A stretch of 64,000 nt of DNA from Spongilla lacustris (GCA_949361645.1 OX442425.1:2224171-2288170); one strand, 5' to 3'; numbered from the stretch's first letter, positions 1 through 13,789 are shown. Numbers and translations are program-made. The notes: a model not told the origin generated them from the sequence alone.

Positions 1-721
1 TAGCCGTCAAATAAGAGTTTTGCTTGGGCGGCAAGTTCTTAGGATCAAAAGCCCAATCAAATTGTTTTAGTTCCCTCCACGTCTCGTAGTCCAAGCTAAT
101 CATAAGAGACAGAGGGGTCCCATGTAAGTTTCCTGACTCTGTGGAAGTAGGAGTGTTGATGTCAGCATGTGCATCTACCCAAAACACCAGAAGTTCTGGG
201 TCTGAGAAGGGAAGGCCAGCCACACCATCATCGATGGCCTTCGCGCAGAGCTTAGCCACAGCACTAACAGTCCCCATGCCTAAGCTGTGGTCTCCGCCGA
301 CGGTTAAAATCGATGGCAAGTACCTGTTGGCAGCTAAAAATTTGCTGGACTCGCTCACAATCGAGCTGTGCAGAGCGTAACTGCACATTGAAACACCTGT
401 AGGATCACGGATGGGAACTTTGTTTGTTGACACTTTGACTTCTTCAGCGCGATGCGGCGGCTTATCCAGTATACTTTCTATGGGATCTTTTATAACGACA
501 TTTGATGGAAGGAACTGCTTGAGGCGTTTTGGGCCCTTTTCCACTCCGAGCTTACCTTGCCCATAGTTAATAGGTGCCAGAAATACAAATTCGTCATTCA
601 AATCATCGTCTTTCTTCCTTCCATGGAGGCAGCGAGCGATATTAATGCTCGACGGCAGCTTGTGGCTCGGTTTAGGCCCTGCGAAGGCGCCGCTTAGCTG
701 GAAGAATAGTCGAGCAAACAT
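1..721 (-). CDS. ARG: Arginase, N-terminal part, runs off the window start
   Basis: Binuclear-manganese arginase hydrolyses L-arginine to ornithine and urea. Reading the minus strand from ATG 721-719 gives 240 uninterrupted codons to the window edge with no intron. Seen: GGDHSLG at residues 142-146, whose His is the first metal ligand, and WVDAHADINTP with Asp183, His185 and Asp187 as further ligands, followed by SGNLHGTPLS; all are arginase signatures. An ornithine-side N-terminal stretch, FVFLAPINYGQGKLGVEKGP, is also typical. The last two metal-binding Asp residues and the C-terminus lie outside the window. The first ~35 residues (MFARLFFQLSGAFAG then several Lys/Arg, no acidic residue) could be a mitochondrial presequence; this is inferred. 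Odd: the linker between the two metal motifs is about 15 residues longer than in human ARG1. An ATG at 761-759 is out of frame, so 721 is the likely start. Confidence 0.93.
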   Translation of the reverse strand, partial: MFARLFFQLSGAFAGPKPSHKLPSSINIARCLHGRKKDDDLNDEFVFLAPINYGQGKLGVEKGPKRLKQFLPSNVVIKDPIESILDKPPHRAEEVKVSTNKVPIRDPTGVSMCSYALHSSIVSESSKFLAANRYLPSILTVGGDHSLGMGTVSAVAKLCAKAIDDGVAGLPFSDPELLVFWVDAHADINTPTSTESGNLHGTPLSLMISLDYETWRELKQFDWAFDPKNLPPKQNSYLTA

Positions 722-1280
722 GAAGTGAAGTTTCAGACGGCTCACACTGAAGGAAACTCATATAAAAAGCAGCTTTATATACTGCATGGGGCATAGCGTG
801 ACAAAAGAGCGGCCATTTTTGCCGCGCGGGGCGCCATCATCCTGCGTTTCAGTATGCGTGATTGTATCACATGCTGCATCACTGTTCAAATCCGTGCCGC
901 CAGGGAGAAAACTACACCCACCGCATGGCATAATGTCCGCTGGCATACATATGTAAAGTACATGCATGTACATGTATATGAATTTGTGATCTAGACACGT
1001 GACAGCGTGTAGTTCTCGAGCATATCGTAATTAATATTGGTGGGGCTATAATTATATATCTATAAACTTATAATCAAACACGCACATAGATAAACAGAGT
1101 GCTATACAGATGTGGTGGGCACACCCGAACACTTTAAACGGACTGCGCATTACAACGAGCTACATTGTTCTACGTTGATGTCCCACGTTATTACATGGGA
1201 TTTTAGTTAGACACTATAAGTTAGTTTATTAACCATTATGATATCGTTTCCCCATTAGCATGCAAATGAATCGTATAACG
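722..1280. other. Upstream flank of arginase, no gene seen
   Basis: This AT-rich stretch probably contains the arginase promoter, since the gene reads leftward from 721. A TATAAAAA word at 761-768 lies in the wrong orientation to serve it. The small open frame at 758-973 on the minus strand has no recognisable domain. Otherwise I see only scattered CATGTA words. Confidence 0.5.
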
Positions 1281-2102
1281 AGGGAGGGAGGGAGGGAGGG
1301 AGGGAGGGAGGGAGGGAGGGAGGGAGGGAGGGAGGGAGGGAGGGAGGGAGGGAGGGAGGGAGGGAGGGAGGGAGGGAGGGAGGGAGGGAGGGAGGGAGGG
1401 AGGGAGGGAGGGAGGGAGGGAGGGAGGGAGGGAGGGAGGGAGGGAGGGAGGGAGGGAGGGAGGGAGGGAGGGAGGGAGGGAGGGAGGGAGGGAGGGAGGG
1501 AGGGAGGGAGGGAGGGAGGGAGGGAGGGAGGGAGGGAGGGAGGGAGGGAGGGAGGGAGGGAGGGAGGGAGGGAGGGAGGGAGGGAGGGAGGGAGGGAGGG
1601 AGGGAGGGAGGGAGGGAGGGAGGGAGGGAGGGAGGGAGGGAGGGAGGGAGGGAGGGAGGGAGGGAGGGAGGGAGGGAGGGAGGGAGGGAGGGAGGGAGGG
1701 AGGGAGGGAGGGAGGGAGGGAGGGAGGGAGGGAGGGAGGGAGGGAGGGAGGGAGGGAGGGAGGGAGGGAGGGAGGGAGGGAGGGAGGGAGGGAGGGAGGG
1801 AGGGAGGGAGGGAGGGAGGGAGGGAGGGAGGGAGGGAGGGAGGGAGGGAGGGAGGGAGGGAGGGAGGGAGGGAGGGAGGGAGGGAGGGAGGGAGGGAGGG
1901 AGGGAGGGAGGGAGGGAGGGAGGGAGGGAGGGAGGGAGGGAGGGAGGGAGGGAGGGAGGGAGGGAGGGAGGGAGGGAGGGAGGGAGGGAGGGAGGGAGGG
2001 AGGGAGGGAGGGAGGGAGGGAGGGAGGGAGGGAGGGAGGGAGGGAGGGAGGGAGGGAGGGAGGGAGGGAGGGAGGGAGGGAGGGAGGGAGGGAGGGAGGG
2101 AG
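1281..2102. repeat. Perfect (GGGA)n microsatellite, about 205 copies
   Basis: The tetranucleotide is uninterrupted for about 822 bp. The plus strand is all purine with four-base spaced GGG triplets, so G-quadruplex and triplex (H-DNA) formation are expected. All reading frames are open through it, which creates long false ORFs of EGGR or PSLP repeats. It begins about 560 bp upstream of the arginase start codon. Confidence 0.99.
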
Positions 2103-3150
2103 TGATGCTGCGGAACATGCACTGATATATTAACGATTGTAATTAAAAGTATACACATGCATGGAAGCTAGTCAAGTTACGGTTAAAAAAATTAGTTTCA
2201 ACATATCATGAACTCGATGAGGGTTGAAGGCGTGTTTTGGATGATTTTAAATCAAATAGACCCTGATTTCATAATGGCACAGTATTCCTATGATCCATGC
2301 AAGCGCACAGCAAGTGCAGCTGATTATCAAAAAAAAAAAACAGCAGGCTTTAATCCTTGCCGTTGCTAAAGGAGTGACTTCCGTTGGTGCATGTTCTTAA
2401 TTGAGTCCAAAGGAATCTGTTCCTTAATACCAAAAGGCTTGTAGCATCATTCTTCATACACTATTTTAACATCTTGTTTTGTACACTGCATGCATTGTCA
2501 GATGCAGGCATAAGCACCAAACACAATTTGCAATGAACTACATTCATCAGGTTTAAACAGTACGTGCATGCATGCACTGATAATATGTATATTGACCTTC
2601 TTCAAAGTTATGATATATAGATCCTCCTTAGAACTTATACATGTAATCCGAAGAGATTCCTATATGATCACTGCATAATCATGAACCTTGCTGAAAACCA
2701 ATCATTTTGTCTTAATGCGATACATCATAAGAGCAGCCATGCATGTTACCATGGCTAGCATCAAATTCATCTCCATCTTCTCTGGCAATGAACAAGCACA
2801 AGGCCAGGCCTCCATAGGCGTAGAAGGTTTGGTGAATAGAGTAACTAAGAGCTGTTCATTTATAGAATAAGCCGCGCATGCATGGAGTCTATAATTAATT
2901 GAATTAATTTTATCTTTTGATCTGCATGCATGAGGTAGAACCCTATTGATATGTCTAGTTGATGCTGTTGCATGTGTTTCTTTTAATATCTTTATCATAT
3001 CGCTGGAACCTGTATGTATTATCAGCAGTGCGCATGCATACTCGCGCATATTTGCTATGCATGCATATATATATATGAGTATGTACGCTTATGCAGCTGC
3101 ATTTAGAAATGGGTCCTACACAAACTTCTGAAGGCGAGGTTTCCTGCAAG
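2103..3150. other. AT-rich intergenic stretch, no gene seen
   Basis: No conserved protein-like frame is visible on either strand. The palindromic word TGCATGCA recurs, for example near 2570, 2878, 2925 and 3058. Short frames of 60-115 codons here overlap one another on both strands and show no domain. Confidence 0.5.
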
Positions 3151-3154
3151 TTGA

Positions 3155-3290
3155 TATACCCGGGCCACTTTTGGCAACCCGGACCATTTTTGGCAGCCAA
3201 AAGTGGTCCGGGGTCGGACGAATTTTGGCAGCCAAAAGTGGTCCGCCCGGATCACTTTTCGCCCGGACCAATTTTCGCGTGACAGTACCA
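3155..3290. repeat. Short inverted and tandem repeat with CCAAAAGTGGTCC words
   Basis: Variants of GGACCATTTTTGGC and its complement GCCAAAAGTGGTCC occur several times, and 3181-3211 forms a near-perfect hairpin. The block sits directly before the satellite-like repeats. Origin unknown; possibly the subterminal part of a DNA transposon. Confidence 0.7.
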
Positions 3291-5583
3291 GCCATCCTTT
3301 GTAGTAGTAAATAGGACTGTGTAGATTTGCTTTCATACATCTGTAGTGTGAGCTGCCTTGAATTGTGCATTGCCGCTCCAGCAGCTTTGCAACTTATGAA
3401 ATTTTTACGCCTTGCAATATTATGTACTCAATTGCAAAAAAATTCGCGACGCTTCAATCCTACGGCATTGTTCAGATTTACTTATTCGTATGAACCAAAG
3501 AAGGTAGCAACTTTCCTTTACCATGCAAGTAGTAAATAGGACTATGTATAGTAGAGGAAGACTTTTTAAACCGCATTCGCTTTCAGTGTATAAGTTGCCG
3601 TATATGCTACGCAGCTTTTGCAATTTATGCAATTTTTTTATTCAGTCAATTGCAAAAAATAAATAAAATCGCGACACTTCAATTCCATACGGCACTGGCC
3701 GGATCTATACTACTTTGTATGAACAAAATGTGCATCAGTGGTACCAGCCATTCTTTGTAGTATTAAATAGGACTGTGTAGATTTGCTTTCATACATCTGT
3801 AGTGTGAGCTGCCTTGAATTGTGCATTGCCACCCCAGCAGCTTTGCAACTTATGAAATGTTTAAGTCTTGCAATTATGTACTCAATTGCAAAAAAATTCT
3901 CGACGCTTGGCATTGGTCGGATTTACTAAAAATGTTGTACCAGCCTTCCTTTACCAGGTAGTAAATAGAACTATGTAGTAGAGGAAGACTTTAACCACAT
4001 TTGCTTTCATGTATATCTAAGCTGCCGTGTGCTACGCACGTGCATGCAGTTAATTCTTGCATTGTGTATTGCCCCAGCGGATTTGCATGCAGCTTTTGCT
4101 TAAGCAATTTAGTATTCAGTCAATTGAAAAGAAAAAAAAACAAAAAACTCGCGACATTTCAATTCCATATGGCACTGGCCGGATCTATACTACTACTTTG
4201 TATGAACAAAACTGATGTGCATCAGTGGTACCAGCCATCCTTTGTAGTGGACTGTGTAGATTTGCTTTCATACATGTGTAATGTGAGCTGAATTGAATTG
4301 TACATTGCCGCCCCAGCAGCTGTGCAACTTATGCCCCCGGAAATTTTTAAGTCTTGCAATCATATCTAGAAATGAGCGGTCAAAAGTCAGAAGTAATTAA
4401 TTCGCGGTTTGCGGATCAACGAATATTCCCGTATATCTTCCCATAGACATGTATGGGGTACTTCAATACAAAGCACGCCAGCATTTGTTATGAGGGATTG
4501 TTAGTACACTACATTTGCCATGATTTTTAGTGTGGTCGCCGTATTTTTCCTATTAAAGGTGGCGCTTTCCTAGGAGTGCCCTCGATGTATGATTATGGGT
4601 GCCTTGAATTGTGCATTGCCGCCACCCCAGCAGCTTTGCAACTTATGAAATTTTTAAGTCCTGCAATTATGTACTCAATTGTAAAAAAATTCTCGACGCT
4701 TGGCATTGGCCAGATTTACTAAAAATGTTGTGCCAGCCTTCCTTTACCAAGTAGGAAATAGAACTATGTAGTAGAGGAAGACTTTAACCACATTTGCTTT
4801 CATGTATATCTAAGCTGCCGTGTGCTACGCACGTGCATGCAGTTAATTCTTGCATTGTGTATTGCCCCAGCGGATTTGCACGCGACACTTCAATTCCATA
4901 CGGCACTGGCCGGATCTATACTACTTTGTATGAACAAAACTGATGTGCATCAGTGGTACCAGCCATCCTTTGTAGTGGACTGTGTAGATTTGCTTTCATA
5001 CATCTGCAATGTGAGCTGCCTTGAATTTTACATTGCCGCCCCATGCAGCAGCTGTGCAACTTATGCCCCCGGAAATTTTTAAGTTTTGCAACATATAGAT
5101 CTAGAAATGAGCGGTCAAAAGTCAGTAGTAATTAATTCGCGGTTTGCGAATCAACGAATATTCCCGTATATCTTACTATAGCAATGCAAAGCACGCCAGA
5201 TTTTTCTCAGCATTTGTCATGAGGGATTGTTAGTACACTACATTTGCCATGATTTTTAGTGTGGTCGCCGTATTTTTCCTATTTAAGGTGGCGCTTCCCT
5301 AGGAGTGTCCTCGATGTGGGTGCTTTGCAACTTATGAAATTTTTAAGTCTTGCAATTATGTACTCAATTGCAAAAAAATTCTCGACGCTTGGCATTGGCC
5401 AGATTTACTAAAAATGTTCTACCAGCCTTCCTTTACCAAGTTGTAAATAGAACTATGTAGTAGAGGAAGACTTTAACCACATTTGCTTTCATGTATATCT
5501 AAGCTGCCGTGGCTATGCACGTGCATGCAGTTAATTCTTGCATTGTGTATTGCCCCAGAGGATTTGCACGCGACACTTCAATT
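3290..5583. repeat. Satellite-like composite repeat, first block
   Basis: Degenerate units of about 350-450 bp recur in direct order. Diagnostic words include ACCAGCCATCCTTTGTAG, GAGCTGCCTTGAATTGTGCA, CAGCAGCTTTGCAACTTATG and CCATACGGCACTGGCCGGAT. A second component, starting near AGAAATGAGCGGTCAAAAG and ending near GGTGGCGCTTCCCTAGGAGT, is inserted in some units (4370-4580, 5100-5320). Small ORFs in the block are repeats of the same peptide and are not treated as genes. Confidence 0.9.
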
Positions 5584-5587
5584 CCAT

Positions 5588-7713
<2,126 letters not shown>

Positions 7714-7717
7714 CCAT

Positions 7718-9545
7718 ACGGCACCGGCCGGATCTACTTTGTATGAACAAAACTGATGTGCATCAGTGGTACCAGCCATCCTTTGTAGTGGACTGTGTAG
7801 ATTTGCTTTCATACATCTGCAATGTGAGCTGCCTTGAATTGTACATTGCCGCCCCAGCAGCTTTGCAACTTATGCCCTCGGAAATTTTTAAGTCTTGCAA
7901 TCATATAGATCTAGAAATGAGCGGTCAATAGTCAGAAGTAATTAATTCGCGGTTTGCGAATCAACGAATATTCCCGTATATCTTCCCATAGACATGTATG
8001 CAATACAAAGCACGCCAGATTTCCAAGCATTTGTCATGAGGAATTGTCAGTACACTACATTTGCCATGATTTTTAGTGTGGTCGCCGTATTTTCCCTATT
8101 TAAGGTGGCGCTTCCCTAGGAGTGTCCTCGATGTATGGTTATGGGTGCCTTGAATTGTGCATCGCCACCCCAGCAGCTTTGCAACTTATGAAATTTTTAA
8201 GTCTTGCAATTATGTACTCAATTGTAAAAAATTTCTCGACGCTTGGCATTGGCCAGATTTACTAAAAATGTTGTACCAGCCTTCCTTTACCAAGTAGGAA
8301 ATAGAACTATGTATAGTAGAGGAAGACTTTAACCACATTTGCTTTCATGTATATCTAAGCTGCCATGTGCTACGCACATGCATGCAGTTAATTCTTGCAT
8401 TGTGTATTGCCCCAGCGGATTTGCACGCGACACTTCAATTCCATACGGCACTGGCCGGATCTATACTACTTTGTATGAACAAAACTGATCTGCATCAGTG
8501 GTACCAGCCATCCTTTAATTTGTAGTGGACTGTGTAGATTTGCTTTCATACATCTGCAATGTGAGCTGCCTTGAATTGTACATTGCCGCCCCAGCAGCTT
8601 TGCAACTTATGCCCCCGGAAATTTTTAAGTCTTGCAATCATATCTAGAAATGAGCGGTCAGAAGTCAGTAGTAATTAATTCGCGGTTTGCGAATCAACGA
8701 ATATTCCCGTATATCTACCCATAGACATGTATGGGGTACTTCAGTACAAAGCACGCCAGATTTTTCTTAGCATTTGTCATGAAGGATTGTTAGTACACTA
8801 CATATACCATACATCGAGTACACTCGTAGGGAAGCGCCACCTTAAATAGGAAAAATACGGCGACCACACTAAAAATCATGGCAAATGTAGTGTACTAACA
8901 ATCCCTCATGACAAATGCTGAGAAAAATCTGGCGTGCTTGGTATTGAAGTACCCCATACATGTCTATGGAAAGATATACGGGAATATTCGTTGATTCGCA
9001 AACTGCGAATTAATGACTTAACGGATATGGTTTTGTCTTGATTTTAGTTAAAGAATGGTTAATGGAATAATTTTTTTGAAGTACATATATCATAATCAGA
9101 CCTGCTTAAAGTACATTGTAGAGTTGGTTAAAATTCAAATTGAATTAAAAAAAGCAAGATGACCGCCTATGTATGGGCCATTTCTGGATATGTTATGTAC
9201 TCAATTGCAAAAAAATTCGCGACGCTTGGCATTGGCCAGATTTTGTATCAGCCTTCCTTTACCAAGTAGTAAATAGAACTATGTAGTAGAGGAAGACTTT
9301 AACCACATTTGCTTTCATGTATATCTAAGCTGCCGTGTGCTACGCACGTGCATGCAGTTCTTGCCTTGTGTATTGCCCCAGCGGATTTGCATGCAGCTTT
9401 TGCTTATGCAATTTAGTATTCAGTCAATTGAAAAGAAAAAAAAAATCGCGATACTTCAATTCCATACGGCATTGGCCAGATTTACTATACTTTTGTATGA
9501 ACCAAATAATGAAAATGTGGTACCAGCCTTCTTTGTAGTACATAG
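7718..9545. repeat. Satellite-like composite repeat, second block
   Basis: Further units of the family at 3290-5583, again with the two components. Units restart near 7720, 8150, 8440 and 9200. The sequence 9016-9185 is AT-rich and not clearly part of the repeat. Confidence 0.88.
8641..9017. repeat. Foldback arrangement of one satellite component
   Basis: The component that reads AGAAATGAGCGGTCA... from 8645 to about 8808 is followed at once by a reverse-complement copy, about 8815-9017. The two arms are about 160-200 bp. Elsewhere in the block the component occurs in one orientation only, so this copy has been inverted or is the parental foldback form. Confidence 0.85.
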
Positions 9546-9925
9546 AGTTTAAGGTAGTTAAACGCAGTTAACCGACCACGGCGCACGTGTCGTATCGCCC
9601 ACCGGGAAAATAGGTATATAAGGTCTTGGCGCATGCGTCGCGTTCGAACCAGACGGTCCAGACGTCGATAACGCTGCCAGCTTCATTCTTTCTTTTTCTT
9701 TTAATGGATAGCCAGGGCTCCAGTCCTTTACTCACAAAGTAACGTGACCGGGCAGGGTTGGCACGCCCACGGGTGGGCTGTGCAGCGAGATACCACACCC
9801 CCAAACAGATGGGGCGTGTACGTAACCCCTCAAAGCCCGGGGTCGGCCAATGCATGAATGGGATATGGGCGCACATCGACGGCATGGCTCCGGTGCTCAC
9901 ATCCGAGTGAAGAGGTTAATCAGTA
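9546..9925. other. GC-rich insertion with a 110-codon minus-strand frame
   Basis: This block interrupts a satellite unit between TTTGTAGTA-like and AGTAAATAAGACTATATGTAG-like sequence and is clearly richer in G and C than its surroundings. On the minus strand 9900-9568 is open for 110 codons with no recognised domain. On the plus strand a TATATAAGG word near 9614 and a GTTCGAACC word near 9643 resemble promoter and B-box elements, but no tRNA fold was found. It may be a captured gene piece or an unknown short element. Confidence 0.4.
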
Positions 9926-9997
9926 AATAAGACTATATGTAGAAGAAAAAGGCATTTGTTTTCATACATCTGTAGTGTGAGCTGCCTTGAATTGTGT
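9926..9997. repeat. Satellite unit, left half of an interrupted copy
   Basis: The sequence up to CCTTGAATTGTG matches the satellite unit. The unit resumes as CATTGCTCCAGC at about 10669, after the foldback element. Confidence 0.8.
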
Positions 9998-10661
9998 GCG
10001 TAGCCACACCCGTGCCTATCCACATAGGGTATGGGGAACTGGCTATACACGACTTGTTCTATAATGAGGAATGCATCGAAATTGGGTCAAATTGGCTTGC
10101 AAATTAGCAAACAACACCCACGCGAACATGGCAGAAAACAATTAAAAAAGACACATGTATTTTTCAACGATCACACCGTTTTAGCTTGTCGAATACCCCC
10201 TGCAAGCATCCATTATTAATATCCTTGTCTTATCTGGAGCATCGTACGCACAGATGGCGGTTGAAGGCGATATAGAAAGGGTTGTAGTTGAGCTTATGAC
10301 AGACTGGGCTATTCCAGACTGAAAGAAATGCAACTCCGAGTGGTAGTTGAGTTCGGATGGAAAGTACGTATTTCTGTGCGTACGACTGAGGTGTATTTGC
10401 TATTTTATCACCGGATATGACAAGAATATCTGGTTTGTGTACTATTGAATAGATGCTTGCCAGTTGCCAGGGGTACTCGACAAGCTAAAACGGTGTGATC
10501 GTTCAGCAATAGTCTTTTCTTTAAAAAAAAAAAAAAAAAAAATCGTTTTCTGCCATGTTAACTTGGGTGTTGTTCGCTATGATTTGCAAACCAATTTCAT
10601 CCAAATCATGTTCAGTTCGACGTGACGCCAGTTATGTGGATACTCAAGGGCGTGGCTACGC
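9998..10661. mobile_element. Foldback (MITE-like) element with ~200-bp arms
   Basis: The left end GCGTAGCCACACCCGTGCC is matched in reverse at the right end, GGGCGTGGCTACGC. The inner arm words CAACACCCA, CATGGCAGAAAAC and GATCACACCGTTTTAGCTTG also pair across the two sides. The satellite unit is cut between ATTGTG and CATTGC, which gives a readable empty site. No certain target duplication and no transposase gene were found, so it is probably non-autonomous. A ~23-bp A run near 10519-10541 lies in the right arm. Confidence 0.85.
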
Positions 10662-10668
10662 CAGACTA

Positions 10669-10850
10669 CATTGCTCCAGCTAGCAGCTTTGCAAATTTGA
10701 AATTTTTCAATTTTGTACTGAATTGCAAAAAGTTCGCGACGCTTCAATTGGTACATGTACCATACATGTGATGTATGTAGTAGGAAGGCTTTAACCGCAT
10801 CTGGTTTCATATGTATATGTATTATGCTACCCAGTGCAGTTCTTGCATTG
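10669..10850. repeat. Satellite unit, right half of the interrupted copy
   Basis: It continues the unit broken at 9997 (CAGCTTTGCAA, ACTGAATTGCAAAAAGTTCGCGAC) and ends where the retroelement fragments begin. Confidence 0.75.
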
Positions 10851-11800
10851 CGCATGTATGAGGGGATGAGACCGGCAGACAATAACAAGGCCCTATTTGG
10901 AAGTGATGAGGATTCAAAAAGAGTACAAAACTGTCTATTTTCTATCCTGCTATACAGCTCCTTCTGGTTCTTTGGTTTACTCAAGAATTTAGAAGTAACA
11001 TCTGCAGGAGACATACATCTGTGAAATCTACTGAATGAAGAAGGTATAGGGTGTTGTTCATAGTGTAGGATGAAAAGCCTGTTGTTACAAGAGAAACTGT
11101 ATATAGGTTGCTGAAGAAATTTGGGATAAGCTACGGAGTTCTAACCCACTTCTACTCAAACTCAATCAGTCAGTTGAGCTTTTTTGCCCTTCTAGATCAT
11201 ATGGTTCAATGGATAAACACTTTGAAAAACACTTAAAAATATCAGTATCAGAATAATGCAATCCCTCAGAAGCAATGTGTGCAAATTACCCACATTGACA
11301 AAGCAACCTGAAAATCAAATGAATCAGCTACCTATATCAATTTAACCTGACATTTGGAGGCACCTGCTCTCTTCTCTGCAATGAACTTTCACAAAAAGTA
11401 ATTGGATCTCTAGCTGCTGCTCCAAGGATTCCAAAGTTTGGGGCATTAGAACTCTTGATCTGTGATGGCCATATGGAAAAGATTGAAGGTCACCTTGGCT
11501 GAACAGCAGCATGAGCTACAGGCACATTTTGATAACACATTAATTGTAAAACTGAGAGGTGGACCAACATTTTAGATGATACTAAAAGCCTGTAAAACTG
11601 CTTGGTTTGATCCAGCAGTAAATGTGCCAGGAATGAAACAAGAGCTGAGAACAAATTGAGTCAGTTGCAATATAGCAGATTACCACTTTTTGCAGAGCCG
11701 AACGGAGTAACAGATGGCCCAAAGGATCACACTGTTGGACTCTCACTTCTAACCTACAGTTCCCAGGACAAGGCCATATGTGGGTCAATTGCTGCTAAAT
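10850..11800 (-). pseudogene. Retroelement fragment A2: RT palm to thumb
   Basis: Decayed minus-strand reading, in order: a QQCDPLG piece near 11730 (the family motif is QQGDPLG); a degraded catalytic region; GPPLSFTINV; then downstream pieces ending in LSLSRSGLELRSLSQ near 11140 and KELYSRIENRQFCTLFESS near 10950. The order matches the RT palm, connection and thumb of a non-LTR retroelement family that I recognise from sponges and cnidarians. Many frameshifts and stops; the 3' end is missing at the satellite border. Confidence 0.75.
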
Positions 11801-13080
11801 CAACCAAGAAAGACAGACGTTTCTTAGCATTGGCACCCTTCAGTTCCAGCAGTGAACTTTGAATAGTACAGGTAATCACTTATCAGAATGTTAAGGTTAG
11901 GATGGTGTGAGAACTTGACTTCAGATGGAATCATAGAGTTTCCTTAGTGACTAAATATAAAGAGCTCACATTTTGCCAAGTTGATGTGGACGCCCAAAGA
12001 CGGACCCAGCTCCTCAATGAGGGAAAGTGATAGTGAGCTGCTTCCAGTGAGGACCCCATCATCACCAAGCCTGATAGAGAGCACTTGTAAGCAATCGATT
12101 ATCTTCATGTATGCTTGATATCAGCCTTTGGAGTACCAAAGAAAAAAAGCAATGGGAACCAAGGGGGTCACCCTACTGCACTCCAGTCTCCAATGAAAGA
12201 TGACCAAGCTGGTGCCAAAACAGTGGGTGTGTACCATAGCATCACATAACCCAGGGCAGAAGCTCAGGAAAGAATGGGGCACATTCATCAAGGACTGCTT
12301 GTCTTGAAAACGAGATTAAAGGCACCTTTTTTGAAGACCACAAAGTCCTCTTCCATCCAATGGTCCTCAATGCTCTTTCCCAAGCCGTGGACAATCTTTC
12401 CATAAACTTGAGCTGCAGGCAACCCCCAATTGAAGAGGTTGGAGTAGATCAGACGCTTTGTTCTTGACCAAAGCACAAATGCACTTTCCAGTGAGCCTCC
12501 TTAAAGATTCTCCCACTGCTATGGGTCTAATATCTGGGGGGCTTCCATCTTTCAGCTTGTTTATTGCACTTAACATCCCTCCAGCCAAAAATCTTGACAC
12601 CAACAGAGGTCCTTTGCCCGAAGCCAGAAGATTTACAATATCCTTGAGAGTAGCGCAGATAGTTGTTGGAGAGAAGAATCCAGCACATGTTGTTTATGTA
12701 GCTGGGAGGGACCTGCTGCAGTGCCTTTTGAGAAAGAGCATAATGTGTACAAAAAATCAAAATCCAGTCCAACAGAAATAGGTTGAGTATTTGCATTAGG
12801 GGCTGCAGGTGGAGGACAGCTACCAAGGATGCTTAGACTGAAGCAATTGCCAGGTGGCAGTGGCATCGTTATAGGAGCTAACCCATCTGTCTATAAAACT
12901 TTGCACACTTTCAGCTCTTTCCAATGAGCAGCATATGCAACCAGTTTTTAGCTGCCTGGTCATTTGGCTGATGGTTTTCTTTGTGGCTGTTTTGGCAAGG
13001 TTCCAAAGAGTCCCAAGATCATTTTTGGACCATAAAGAAAAATAGAAAGTCTACTGAAGTACGGGTAAGCTGACACACCC
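11770..13080 (-). pseudogene. Retroelement fragment A1: reverse transcriptase core
   Basis: Minus-strand pieces in correct RT order: KGTAAGPSQLHKQHVL near 12740; RPIAVGESLRRLTGKCICAL near 12500; DHWMEEDFVVF near 12350; ECAPFFPELLPWV near 12260; LSLETGVQ-stop-GDPL near 12170; a DDGVLTGSS piece near 12060 holding the catalytic Asp pair; LGVHINLAKCELF near 11980; and an AAIDPHMALS thumb piece near 11790. Stops and frameshifts show that it is dead. It abuts A2, which restarts at an earlier RT position, so the two are separate insertions or a partial duplication. Confidence 0.85.
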
Positions 13081-13789
13081 CCCTCAAAAGAGGGAAGTTT
13101 CAGCTTTGGCTGATTTCAGCTACATGATACCAGAGAAGGAGTATCCATTGGGTATGAGTTAGGGAGGTCTGTACCTTTGCAGCATTGGGAGATCTTGAGT
13201 TTGTAACTAGCTGGTGACAGGATGCACATCAGTATAAGTCTTGCTCCTCTTACCAAAAGGTAGGAATAGCACTAGGGGAAAACCCTCTGGCATGGTCCTG
13301 GCCACATGGAGTGTCATATAGGATCGCCATATGGTTGAGGCAGCAACTCTTGGCATCTTGCAAAACACTTTTTCTATTTAAGGTTCTAACAGCTTCGCAT
13401 GACCTCAACAGGCCCAAGGGTCTGCTTGGATAGTGTAAAGTGCTGAACAGATGAGAGAGATTCCTGCTGTTATGGGGGTGGAGCTATATAGAGTTGGACT
13501 TGAGGGTAAGGAAGGAGAACTGGACGGAATGGTGAAGAAAGTGTGGAGGTGGCTGTATAAGAACACTCGTTTTACAGAAGAAGGCAAAGTATAAGTATAT
13601 CACAGGGAGGAAAGCTCTAACGGTGGAATGAGGCATTCATTACAGATGAATTGGGAGCATGAGTAATTAAAATCAGAAGATGGGTAACTAAAGATGCCAA
13701 AGGGAGAATGGGCGATGAAGGTGTACTGGTAGAATTATTATAATTGAATGCAATTCAAGGGTTACAAGGAAAGCACAAAAACACAAATT
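13081..13789. other. Unassigned stretch between retroelement fragments
   Basis: No recognisable RT or nuclease piece was found. It may be the 5' portion of A1 or the tail of A3, too decayed to read. A purine-rich part near 13480-13560 yields only low-complexity frames. Confidence 0.4.

Noticed and set aside
1229..2158. Long PSLP- or EGGR-repeat ORFs on both strands
   Set aside because: They are readings of the GGGA tetranucleotide, open in several frames at once, with no start context or domain.
9600..9660. tRNA or tRNA-derived SINE suggested by GTTCGAACC
   Set aside because: No A box at the expected distance and no cloverleaf could be drawn.
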